Positions 44,361 through 51,587 of a stretch of 64,000 nucleotides of DNA are shown here, piece by piece. The number at the start of each line of letters is the position of its first letter. The stretch's first letter is position 1. Where the stretch lies: contig SFKX01000002.1 in NCBI GenBank assembly GCA_004553625.1, positions 1-64,000 of the forward strand, read 5' to 3'. Source of the DNA: Clostridiales bacterium (GTDB lineage Bacteria; Bacillota_A; Clostridia; Oscillospirales; Oscillospiraceae). The notes under the pieces were generated by a model. The model was not told the origin of the DNA and searched no databases. It was given only the letters and a program-made list of their open reading frames with translations. The position numbers and the translations under genes were made by a program.

Positions 44361-45431
44361 ATGGCAAACACGATGAGAGTAAAAGAGGCCGTTGCCCGTG
44401 CAGGACTGGACGCGCTGCTGCTGATGGACGACAGGGACATCTACTACGCCACGGGCTTTCTGCCGACGGACAGCGCCGCGCTCATAACGGGCGGGGCGGC
44501 CTTCCTGGTGACGGATTCGCGCTACATCGAGGCGGCGCAGAAACAGGCCGCGCCGGGTGTGGAGGTCATCCTGACGACCAGGGAACGCCCGCTCATGTCC
44601 ATACTGCGCGAGCTGGCTGACAAGCTCGGCGTGGAAAAGCTGGGCGCAGAGGAGGAAAAGCTCAGCCACGCGGCGTATCTGCGCCTGGAGAAGGCGCTGG
44701 ACCGCTCTCTGCTGCCGGCGCAGGCGCTGCTGGTGGAGCTGCGCTCCTGCAAGACCCGCGAGGAGCTGGCGAGCCTCGTCGCCGCCCAGCGCATAGCGGA
44801 AAAGGCGCTGGAGGAGGTCCTGCCCATGCTGAAGCCGGGCGCTGTGGAGCGCGAGATAGCCGCGGAACTGACCTACAGGATGCGCCTGCACGGAGCGGAG
44901 GGCAACTCATTTGACCCCATCGTCGTGACCGGCGCCAAGAGCAGTATGCCCCACGGCGTACCCGGGGACGAGGTGATAAGTTCCGGGGACTTTGTAACGA
45001 TGGACTTCGGCTGCATCAAGGACGGCTACTGCTCCGACATGACGCGGACGGTCGCCGTTGGCTCCGCGACGGAGGAGATGCGCAACGTATACCAGACCGT
45101 GTTCGAGGCGCAGAAGGCGGGAATAGCCAAGGCGCGCCCGGGCGCGACGGGCGCAGAGATACATGGCGCTGCGGCGAAGGTCATAGCGGACGCGGGCTAC
45201 GGGGCCTATTTTGGCCACGGATTCGGCCACGGCGTGGGCCTGGACATACACGAGCAGCCCGTGGCTTCCCCGGCGAACGAAAAGCCCATGCCGGAGGGCG
45301 CGGTGATCTCGGCCGAGCCGGGGATCTACCTGCCCGGCAGGTTTGGCGTCCGCATAGAGGACGTGCTCTACCTCACAGGCGAGGGCTGCGAGAACATCAC
45401 AAAGGCGCCGAAGGAGCTGCTGATACTCTGA
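44361..45431 (+). CDS. Xaa-Pro aminopeptidase/M24 family metallopeptidase
   Basis: 356 residues. N-terminal creatinase-like domain (about 1-125) and C-terminal pita-bread catalytic domain with the five metal ligands: Asp in MDFGCIKDGYCSDMTRT (two), His in GHGFGHGVGLDIHE, Glu in SAEPGIYL and Glu in RIEDVLYL. Cuts N-terminal residues before proline in the cytoplasm. ATG 44361 (TGGAGG upstream) is the likely start; a longer in-frame opening overlaps the previous gene and is not conserved-looking. As in many Firmicutes it precedes efp. Confidence 0.93.
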   Translation: MANTMRVKEAVARAGLDALLLMDDRDIYYATGFLPTDSAALITGGAAFLVTDSRYIEAAQKQAAPGVEVILTTRERPLMSILRELADKLGVEKLGAEEEKLSHAAYLRLEKALDRSLLPAQALLVELRSCKTREELASLVAAQRIAEKALEEVLPMLKPGAVEREIAAELTYRMRLHGAEGNSFDPIVVTGAKSSMPHGVPGDEVISSGDFVTMDFGCIKDGYCSDMTRTVAVGSATEEMRNVYQTVFEAQKAGIAKARPGATGAEIHGAAAKVIADAGYGAYFGHGFGHGVGLDIHEQPVASPANEKPMPEGAVISAEPGIYLPGRFGVRIEDVLYLTGEGCENITKAPKELLIL

Positions 45432-45477
45432 GCTGCGGCGTTTTGCCCCGGAAAATGCCGGAAATCTTGTTTTGCTC

Positions 45478-45506
45478 TTGCCAAAATAAGATATGTAGTG
45501 TAAAAT
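45478..45506 (+). promoter_or_regulatory. SigA-type promoter of efp
   Basis: TTGCCA (45478-45483), a 17-bp spacer and TAAAAT (45501-45506), 43 bases before the start. Confidence 0.75.
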
Positions 45507-45548
45507 GTGTTGGTTATATAAACAATAAGCCACAGGAGGACAGGATTT

Positions 45549-46112
45549 ATGATAACAGCAGGCGATTTCAGAAACGGCGTCACTTTCGAGATGGACGGGC
45601 AGGTCATGACCGTCGTCAGCTTCCAGCACGTAAAGCCCGGCAAGGGCGCTGCCTTTGTCCGTACCAAGATGAAGAACGTCATGACGGGCGCTGTCACCGA
45701 GACTTCGTTCAACCCCACGGCCAAGTTTGAGGAGGCCACGGTCGAGCGCAAGAGCATGGAGTACAGCTACGCGGACGGCAACCTCTACTATTTCATGGAC
45801 CCTGAGAGCTATGAGCTCATCCCCATCGACGGCTCGCTCCTGGGAGACAGCTTCAAGTTCGTGAAGGAGAACATGGTCTGCGTGGTCATGAGCTACAAGG
45901 GCAGCGTGTTCGCGGTGGAGCCGCCCAACTTCGTCGAGCTCGAGGTCACCCAGACGGACCCCGGCTTTGCCGGAAATACCGCCACCAACGCGACCAAGCC
46001 CGCTACGCTGGAGACCGGCGCCGAAGTCAAGGTCCCGCTGTTCATCAACGAGGGCGACAAGATCAAGATAGACACCCGCACCGGCGAATATCTTGAGCGC
46101 GCAAAGGGCTGA
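45549..46112 (+). CDS. efp: Elongation factor P
   Basis: 187 residues, full length. Relieves ribosome stalling at polyproline stretches. KOW-like domain I with the loop KPGKGAAFVRTK (Lys32 at the modified position), then two OB domains, ending GDKIKIDTRTGEYLERA. Preceded by CAGGAGGACAG. Own promoter, likely read on into the following acidic protein gene. Confidence 0.97.
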   Translation: MITAGDFRNGVTFEMDGQVMTVVSFQHVKPGKGAAFVRTKMKNVMTGAVTETSFNPTAKFEEATVERKSMEYSYADGNLYYFMDPESYELIPIDGSLLGDSFKFVKENMVCVVMSYKGSVFAVEPPNFVELEVTQTDPGFAGNTATNATKPATLETGAEVKVPLFINEGDKIKIDTRTGEYLERAKG

Positions 46113-46148
46113 TAGCCGCTATATTTCCCCTGTAAGGAGGAGCATCAA

Positions 46149-46613
46149 ATGACAACTTCCGAGAAAGTGGCCTATCTGAAGGGCCTGGCCGAGGGCCTCG
46201 GCGTTGATAAGGAGACGAAGGAAGGCCGCATACTGGACTCCGTCATCGACATACTCGAGGACCTGGCCCACGATATCGAGGACCTCGAGGAAAACGCCTG
46301 GGAGCTGGGCGAGGCCATAGACCAGGTGAGCGACGACCTCGCCGATATCGAGGACATCGTCTACGACGTGGATGATGACGAGGACGAAGAGGACGACGAG
46401 GACGAGTGCTGCGGCTGCTGCTGCGACGAAGAGGACGAGGACGAGGAGCCCGTGTTCTACGAGGTCACCTGCCCGGCCTGCGAGAACACGATCACCATAG
46501 ACGAGGACGTGCTCAGCCTCGGCGCCATTGAGTGCCCCAACTGCGGCGAGACCCTGGAGTTCGAAGGCGTCGAACCTCTCGAGGACGAAGAGGACGAGGA
46601 CGAAGAGAACTGA
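46149..46613 (+). CDS. CD1247-type acidic zinc-ribbon protein
   Basis: 154 residues. The N-terminal helical domain (about 1-60; TSEKVAYLKGLAEGL) matches the CD1247 N-terminal domain family of Clostridia. A very acidic middle contains the cysteine string CCGCCCDEE, followed by a C-terminal zinc ribbon with paired CPAC and CPNC and an acidic tail. About one third of residues are Asp or Glu. Function unknown; position after efp suggests a housekeeping, perhaps RNA- or metal-binding, role. Confidence 0.7.
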   Translation: MTTSEKVAYLKGLAEGLGVDKETKEGRILDSVIDILEDLAHDIEDLEENAWELGEAIDQVSDDLADIEDIVYDVDDDEDEEDDEDECCGCCCDEEDEDEEPVFYEVTCPACENTITIDEDVLSLGAIECPNCGETLEFEGVEPLEDEEDEDEEN

Positions 46614-46621
46614 AAAGAATA

Positions 46622-46650
46622 AAAAAGGCCAAAGCCCTCGGGCTTTGGCC
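46622..46650. terminator. Bidirectional terminator
   Basis: GGCCAAAGCCC pairs with GGGCTTTGGCC around a tight loop; A6 and T5 tracts flank it on either side. Confidence 0.9.
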
Positions 46651-46658
46651 TTTTTATT

Positions 46659-47327
46659 TTACCCTGCGAGGCGGCTGAGAGCCTTTCTGTCCAGGATACG
46701 AACCTCCCCGCGGGCGAGAGACACCAGCCCCTCAGACTGGAAGTAGCGGAGCATACGGGTCACTACCTCGCGCGCTGTGCCGAGGTGAGCGGCGATCCGC
46801 TCGTGCGTGAGGGAGAGCGCGTCGCCTCCGGAGAGCGCGGCCTCTTCGATCAGGAAGGAAGCAAGCCGGCGGTCAAAGCTCTTCCAGAGGACCTGCTCGA
46901 CCAGCCACATGACCTCTGAAAAACGCGAGGCCATGATCTCGTTCGTGTAGTTGGCGAGCGGGGCGCTGCGGTCCATGAGGCTGCGGTATATCTCCGGAGA
47001 GATGACGAGAAAGTCTGAGTCTGTCTCAGCCTCGATGCAAATGTCGAACTGCAGGCTTTTCACCATGCAGGAGGCTGAGAAGAGGCAGATATCGCGCTCG
47101 AAAAGACGGTACAGCGTTATCTCACGCCCGGACTCGGAGAGCATATAGGCGCGGAGCCTGCCTGACCTTATGGCGAGGAGGCCGACGCATTCGGCTCCGG
47201 CGCCGTGGATTAGTTCGCCTGCGGCGGCAGTGCGCGGCGAAGCGGCGTGTTCCAGCTCGCGTTTTTGTTCGGGGGAGAGCTTGTCCCAGACCGGGAAAAA
47301 TTGATTAAGCTCGATGTCGGCCACCAC
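46659..47327 (-). CDS. Crp/Fnr-family transcriptional regulator
   Basis: 222 residues from one of two adjacent GTG codons. N-terminal cyclic-nucleotide-binding-like barrel (about 10-125), a long dimerisation helix and a C-terminal winged helix (about 150-215; LTHERIAAHLGTAREVVTRMLRYFQSEGLV). No Cys cluster for an iron-sulfur sensor is evident at the N-terminus. Effector and targets unknown. It lies directly downstream of the spoVT remnant, on the same strand. Confidence 0.9.
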   Translation of the reverse strand: MVADIELNQFFPVWDKLSPEQKRELEHAASPRTAAAGELIHGAGAECVGLLAIRSGRLRAYMLSESGREITLYRLFERDICLFSASCMVKSLQFDICIEAETDSDFLVISPEIYRSLMDRSAPLANYTNEIMASRFSEVMWLVEQVLWKSFDRRLASFLIEEAALSGGDALSLTHERIAAHLGTAREVVTRMLRYFQSEGLVSLARGEVRILDRKALSRLAG

Positions 47328-47370
47328 CTTTCGGTGACATTATACAGCAAAGGGACGTTCCATACAAGGC

Positions 47371-47405
47371 AAAAGCCGCAGCGCATTGAGTGCGCTGCGG
47401 CTTTT
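47371..47405 (-). terminator. Terminator after the spoVT 3' end
   Basis: A perfect 15-bp stem (AAAAGCCGCAGCGCA and complement) with loop CTCAA on the minus strand, ending in TTTT. Confidence 0.9.
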
Positions 47406-47427
47406 ATGTGGCGTATACGGGAGCAGC

Positions 47428-47883
47428 TCAGCTTTCCATCTGCTTGCCGAGGAATGCGGCGACGGTCTGGGCGAGCTTGAACTCGACGTCACCGGAGGGC
47501 GGAGCATTTTTGGGCGAGGCGAAGATGACGCAGCCCATGAGGTCGCCCTCGGATATGACGGGGGCGGCGACGGAGACGCAGAAACCGCTTTCGGAGTCGG
47601 TGACAGGCACCGTAGCGCCGCCGGACTCATGGCGGTAGACTCGGCGGGACTCCATAATTTGCTCGAGCTCGGGGGAGACGCGCTTTTCGAAAAGCTCGCG
47701 CCTTCCGCCTCCGGCGACGGCGATGACGGCGTCCCTGTCGCAGACGGCGGCGATACAGTCCGTTGACTTGTGGAGCGAGTCGCATATCTGCGCCGCAAAA
47801 TCGGAGAGCTCGCCGATGGGCGAGTACTTTTTAAAGATGACCTCCCCATCCTTATCCGTGAAAATCTCCAAGGGGTCGCCCTC
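47428..47883 (-). pseudogene. spoVT: 3' fragment of spoVT (stage V sporulation protein T), interrupted
   Basis: The 151 codons from GAG at 47883 encode EGDPLEIFTDKDGEV, KKYSPIGELSDFA, CDRDAVIAVAG and end FLGKQMES, matching SpoVT, a transcription factor of the developing forespore (about 178 residues in Bacillus). The missing first about 28 residues (the DDLGRVVIPKEIRR-type start of the AbrB domain) are not found anywhere in the window. The frame and all GAF landmarks are intact, with no stop, so the gene looks split rather than decayed. Its own terminator follows at 47371. Confidence 0.85.
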
Positions 47884-49563
47884 ACTGATAACATTGGCGC
47901 TGATGGCCCTATCCGGGTGGTGGGTCGAGGTCTGCACCACCGTCACGGGCTCCGTGTCCGGCTCCGGCAGCTCGCCGCGGCGCAGCAGCGTGTCGATGTC
48001 GGCCTTGAGCCGTATCTCGACGTGGTCCTCATAGACGAAGATGCGCTCGATTATGAGCTCCAGGTCCTGCTTTTCGAGGTGCGGTTTCGTGATGATGTCG
48101 TCGAAGACCTCCATCGCCGTCTTTGCGGCGCGGTTTGCGCGGATTATGGTGTTGCGCCTGTCCGTGACGTGCTCTATCTGGCTCTGCAGGCCCTCTATCT
48201 TCCGCATGAGGTCGGCTTCCAGCTCGTCGTAGGTCGCCTCGAGCACGGCCTCGTTTTCCGGGTGGCGCATGATGTCCCGCACGCGCTGGCGCTTCGTGGC
48301 CTTGAGCTCCTCCTGCGCGTCGAGCAGCACGTCCTCTAAGTTCGCCGCGCTGCGCTCCGTCTCCGCCACGTCCTCGGGCTCGCGGGCGAGTTCGGCGTTG
48401 AGCCGCTCGAGCATCTCCGCGGAGTTGTCGCGCACCTTCCGGACATAGAGCTTCACGAGCTCGTCGAGCTTGTCCACGCGGATGTGGTGGGTCGTGCAGC
48501 CGGCGGTGCCGCGCCGGTGATAGGTGCCGCAGGTGTAGGCGGGCTTGAGGTCGCGCCGGCTCAGCGCGAACATGGGCGCGCCGCAGTCGCCGCACTCGAG
48601 GAAGCCGGAGTAGACGTTCTCGTTTATCTTGACGCCGCGGTAGTTGTACTTCGCCCGCTTCTCGCGCAGGGCGCGGACGGTGGCGAAGGTGCGGTAGTCG
48701 ATGATGGGCTGGTGGTGGTTTTCGATGACGATCTGCTCCACCTCGTCGCGCAGGATGTCCTGGCCGTTTATCTTGGCGCGGGTGTACTTGCCCTGGCGCA
48801 GCGTGCCGATGTAGAAGTCGTTGTCGAGTATGCCCTGGACGGTGGCGATGCTCCACGCGCTCTTGACTCTGCGGCGGTATTCCTCGCCCTCGGCTATCTT
48901 GCGCTCGCGCTCGGCCATGCGCGGCGTGGGTACGCCCTCGTCGGTGAGGGAGTTGGCTATCTTCTTGTAGCCCCAGCCGTCGATGTAGAGCCGGTAGATG
49001 CGGCGGACGATCTCGGCCTCGACGGGCACGACCTCGAACTGCTGCTTCTTGTTCACGATGTAGCCGTAGGGCGCGGCGCAAATCCACTTGCCGTCCTCCT
49101 GGCGGCGGCGGATGACGCTTTTGACCTTCTTGCTCGTGTCGGTGACGGGCATCTCGTTTATGAGGAACTGGAACTGTATCTTGAGCCAGTCGTCGTCGTT
49201 GGGGAAGTCGATATTGTCGCCGATGGAGATTATGCGCGCGCCCGCGTCGCGCAGGTCCTCAAGCTCGACGAGGCCGCGGCTGTTGCGGCGCGAGAAGCGG
49301 GAAAAGTCCTTGACGACGAGGATGTCCAGCCTGTGCGCCATGAGCTCCCGCCGCATGGCCTGATAACCCTCGCGCTGCTCGAAGGTGTAGCCCGAGCGGT
49401 CGCGGTCCTCGTAGAATATGAGCTCCGCGCCGGGGAACTTGTGCTCGACGAAGTCGGAGATGATGGCCTTCTGGTTCTCGATGGACGTGTTGTCGCGGTC
49501 AAGCTCCTCGTCAACGGAGATGCGGCAATAGCCGGCGATACGGATAGACAAGTTGTCCGGCAT
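47428..49563 (-). CDS. Large serine recombinase fused in frame to the C-terminal part of SpoVT
   Basis: 711 residues. The recombinase part (about 1-560) has the resolvase catalytic domain with GYCRISVDEE (Ser16 nucleophile) and DFSRFSRR, a recombinase domain (about 165-270; GYKKIANSLTDEGVPTP), a zinc ribbon (CGDCG, then CGTYHRRGTAGC) and a long coiled coil. From residue about 561 (EGDPLEIF) to the end the chain is SpoVT: the second half of its AbrB-type DNA-binding domain and its GAF domain (SPIGELSDFAAQI to AAFLGKQMES). The recombinase would catalyse insertion and excision at this site. Ribosome site AAAGGAGGAG precedes ATG 49563. The fusion is best read as an attachment junction. Confidence 0.88.
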   Translation of the reverse strand: MPDNLSIRIAGYCRISVDEELDRDNTSIENQKAIISDFVEHKFPGAELIFYEDRDRSGYTFEQREGYQAMRRELMAHRLDILVVKDFSRFSRRNSRGLVELEDLRDAGARIISIGDNIDFPNDDDWLKIQFQFLINEMPVTDTSKKVKSVIRRRQEDGKWICAAPYGYIVNKKQQFEVVPVEAEIVRRIYRLYIDGWGYKKIANSLTDEGVPTPRMAERERKIAEGEEYRRRVKSAWSIATVQGILDNDFYIGTLRQGKYTRAKINGQDILRDEVEQIVIENHHQPIIDYRTFATVRALREKRAKYNYRGVKINENVYSGFLECGDCGAPMFALSRRDLKPAYTCGTYHRRGTAGCTTHHIRVDKLDELVKLYVRKVRDNSAEMLERLNAELAREPEDVAETERSAANLEDVLLDAQEELKATKRQRVRDIMRHPENEAVLEATYDELEADLMRKIEGLQSQIEHVTDRRNTIIRANRAAKTAMEVFDDIITKPHLEKQDLELIIERIFVYEDHVEIRLKADIDTLLRRGELPEPDTEPVTVVQTSTHHPDRAISANVISEGDPLEIFTDKDGEVIFKKYSPIGELSDFAAQICDSLHKSTDCIAAVCDRDAVIAVAGGGRRELFEKRVSPELEQIMESRRVYRHESGGATVPVTDSESGFCVSVAAPVISEGDLMGCVIFASPKNAPPSGDVEFKLAQTVAAFLGKQMES

Positions 49564-49674
49564 AGCGGTCTCCTCCTTTGCGTATAGTACAATAATAATA
49601 TGTAATATGGCGTTATTAATTGATTACATTGTAACACGCCCCTCACCTTTCCGCAAGGGGCATTGTCATCATGT

Positions 49675-49740
49675 TTTTTGCACTCCAGTGCACGAATCTG
49701 TCGAATCTTAAAAGTTTTTGCATTTGAGTGCACAAACTTG
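49675..49740. repeat. Two imperfect direct repeats, candidate operators
   Basis: Two 26-base copies, 40 bases apart (49675-49700 and 49715-49740), share TTTTTGCA, then AGTGCAC and AA..TG. The first contains the palindrome TGCACTCCAGTGCA. They sit in the divergent region between the recombinase and the ATPase; the second overlaps the -35 box of the ATPase promoter. Regulatory role inferred. Confidence 0.5.
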
Positions 49741-49766
49741 ATTTTTTGCCGGGTTTGTGCTATCCT
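49738..49766 (+). promoter_or_regulatory. Promoter of the DUF4143 ATPase gene
   Basis: TTGATT (49738-49743), a 17-bp spacer and TATCCT (49761-49766), 25 bases before the ATG. Confidence 0.6.
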
Positions 49767-49790
49767 GTTGCTGTCGGGAGGTGCGTGCAC

Positions 49791-51113
49791 ATGATAACTG
49801 CTCACAAACTAAAAAAGCGCGACCTGTACCTGAACAGGCTCATAGCCTTTCAGGACACCGAGCCGGTTAAGATCGTCACCGGCATACGCCGCTGCGGAAA
49901 GTCCAGCCTGCTCATGCTTATGGCAGAGCATCTGAGGAACACGGGCATTGCGGATGAGCAGATAGTGGAGATGAACTTTGAATCGCATGACTTCATGAAG
50001 CTGTCCGCCGACGGGCTCTACGACTACGTCAAGGCACGGGCCCTGCCCGGGAAGCGGATGTACCTCTTTTTCGACGAGCTGCAGCGCATTGAAAACTGGG
50101 AGAGCGCGGTCAATTCCCTCAGGGTCGATCTCGACTGCGACATTTACGTCACCGGCTCCAACGCCTTTCTGCTATCCTCGGAGTACTCGACCTACCTCTC
50201 GGGCAGATGCGTGGAGATAAGGATGCTGCCCCTCTCCTTCAGCGAGTTTCTGTATTTCAACGGTTTTTCGCTGCAGAAGGGCAAGAGCCCTCTGGGCACG
50301 TCGAGGCTGCAGGCCCTGGACGAAAACGGCGAGCGCTATGAGCTTCGCGAGGTCTTTGGGGCCTATATGCGCCTGGGCGGCATGCCCGGCATAGCCGAGG
50401 CCGGTCTGGATCAGGAAAAGGCCCTTGTGCTGCTCGACGGCATCTACTCCACCGTGGTCATGCGCGACATCCTTGAGCGGGAGAAGCGCCGTGGGCAGAA
50501 GAACATCACAGACCCTGCCCTGCTGCGGAAGATCATACTGTTTTTGGCCGACAACATTGGCAGCAGCGTCTCGGTGTCCTCCATCGGCCGCACCCTGGTC
50601 AGCGAGGGCCTGCTTGAAGGCGAAAAGCGCAGGGGCGCGCCCAGCGTCCACACGGTGCATGCCTATGTCGACGCGCTGCTCGAGTCCTATTTCTTCTATG
50701 AGATAAAGCGCTTCGACATCAAGGGCAAGGAGTTTCTCAGAACACTCGGCAAGTATTACATCGTCGATATAGGACTGAGGAATTATCTGCTGGGCTTCAG
50801 GGAGCGCGACAGCGGGCACGCGCTGGAAAACGTGGTGTACTTTGAGCTCCTGCGCCGCGGCTACGACGTGGCGGTCGGCAAGGTGGACAAGGCGGAAGTG
50901 GACTTCGTCGCCGTCAAGTCCGGTGAGAAGCTGTATGTGCAGGTCACGGAATCCATGATGAGCGAGGATGTGCGCCGCCGCGAGCTCGCGCCTCTGCAGA
51001 AGATAAGCGACAACTATGAAAAGCTCGTCCTGTCCCTCGAGCCGGGCCTGCAGCCGTCCTATGACGGCATCAAGTCCCTTGAGCTCACAAGCTGGCTGAC
51101 GGGTGAAGTGTAA
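49791..51113 (+). CDS. AAA ATPase with DUF4143 domain
   Basis: 440 residues from ATG 49791 (GGGAGGTG upstream). N-terminal AAA-14-type ATPase: Walker A TGIRRCGKSSLL (about 27-38), Walker B MYLFFDELQ, and sensor-like VTGSNAFLLS. The C-terminal DUF4143 part holds a restriction-nuclease-like core, DKAEVDFVAVKSG (about 390-402), with the acidic and Lys residues of PD-(D/E)XK folds. The family is widespread in anaerobes and mobile DNA, and its role is unclear. It is the only gene on the plus strand between the recombinase and the NUDIX gene. A terminator follows. Confidence 0.85.
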   Translation: MITAHKLKKRDLYLNRLIAFQDTEPVKIVTGIRRCGKSSLLMLMAEHLRNTGIADEQIVEMNFESHDFMKLSADGLYDYVKARALPGKRMYLFFDELQRIENWESAVNSLRVDLDCDIYVTGSNAFLLSSEYSTYLSGRCVEIRMLPLSFSEFLYFNGFSLQKGKSPLGTSRLQALDENGERYELREVFGAYMRLGGMPGIAEAGLDQEKALVLLDGIYSTVVMRDILEREKRRGQKNITDPALLRKIILFLADNIGSSVSVSSIGRTLVSEGLLEGEKRRGAPSVHTVHAYVDALLESYFFYEIKRFDIKGKEFLRTLGKYYIVDIGLRNYLLGFRERDSGHALENVVYFELLRRGYDVAVGKVDKAEVDFVAVKSGEKLYVQVTESMMSEDVRRRELAPLQKISDNYEKLVLSLEPGLQPSYDGIKSLELTSWLTGEV

Positions 51114-51125
51114 CGCAGCCAAAGC

Positions 51126-51162
51126 GCCCGCCGGTGAGTGGTGAACCGGCGGGCTTCTTCTT
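51126..51162 (+). terminator. Terminator of the ATPase gene
   Basis: GCCCGCCGG pairs with CCGGCGGGC, followed by TTCTTCTT. Confidence 0.75.
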
Positions 51163-51170
51163 ATCTTATC

Positions 51171-51446
51171 TTACCTCTCCTGCGCGGCGTGCTCCGCTTT
51201 GGCGGCCCTCTCGCGCTGCACCTGCAGCTCGGCGGCGCGGCGCTTGTTGTAGGCCAGCAGGTCTAGGACGCTCGTGTGCAGGTCTTCGCTGCCGGATTTG
51301 TAGACGGCGACCTGGTACTTTTTCGGCTTGTACTCCCGGCACAGCCCCTCTATCCGCGCCCTGACGGCCTCGTCCGCGTGCTCTGCCCTCGTCAGCCACA
51401 CGGCCACGATCTTTTTGTTGTCCAATACATCTATTTGCAAGCGCAA
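51171..51446 (-). CDS. Small element-borne protein of unknown function
   Basis: 91 residues from a TTG start with AGGAG 6 bases upstream. Charged, alpha/beta-looking N-terminal part (LQIDVLDNKKIVAVWLT; KYQVAVYKSG) and a Lys/Glu/Ala-rich helical tail. It resembles small proteins that accompany replication modules of integrative elements, but I do not recognise a family. It is downstream of, and on the same strand as, the primase genes. Confidence 0.5.
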   Translation of the reverse strand: MRLQIDVLDNKKIVAVWLTRAEHADEAVRARIEGLCREYKPKKYQVAVYKSGSEDLHTSVLDLLAYNKRRAAELQVQRERAAKAEHAAQER

Positions 51447-51587
51447 ATCAGCTCCTTTGGCAATAGTTTCCGCGGTCTGTGCGGGATTTATTCTTCTTTT
51501 CCCGGCCCGCTTCCGGCTGATCTGGCTTCTTCAATTCAATTCTTCATGTACGAGCGTACGCATGTACGCGAGCTCTGCGCCGCAGAC

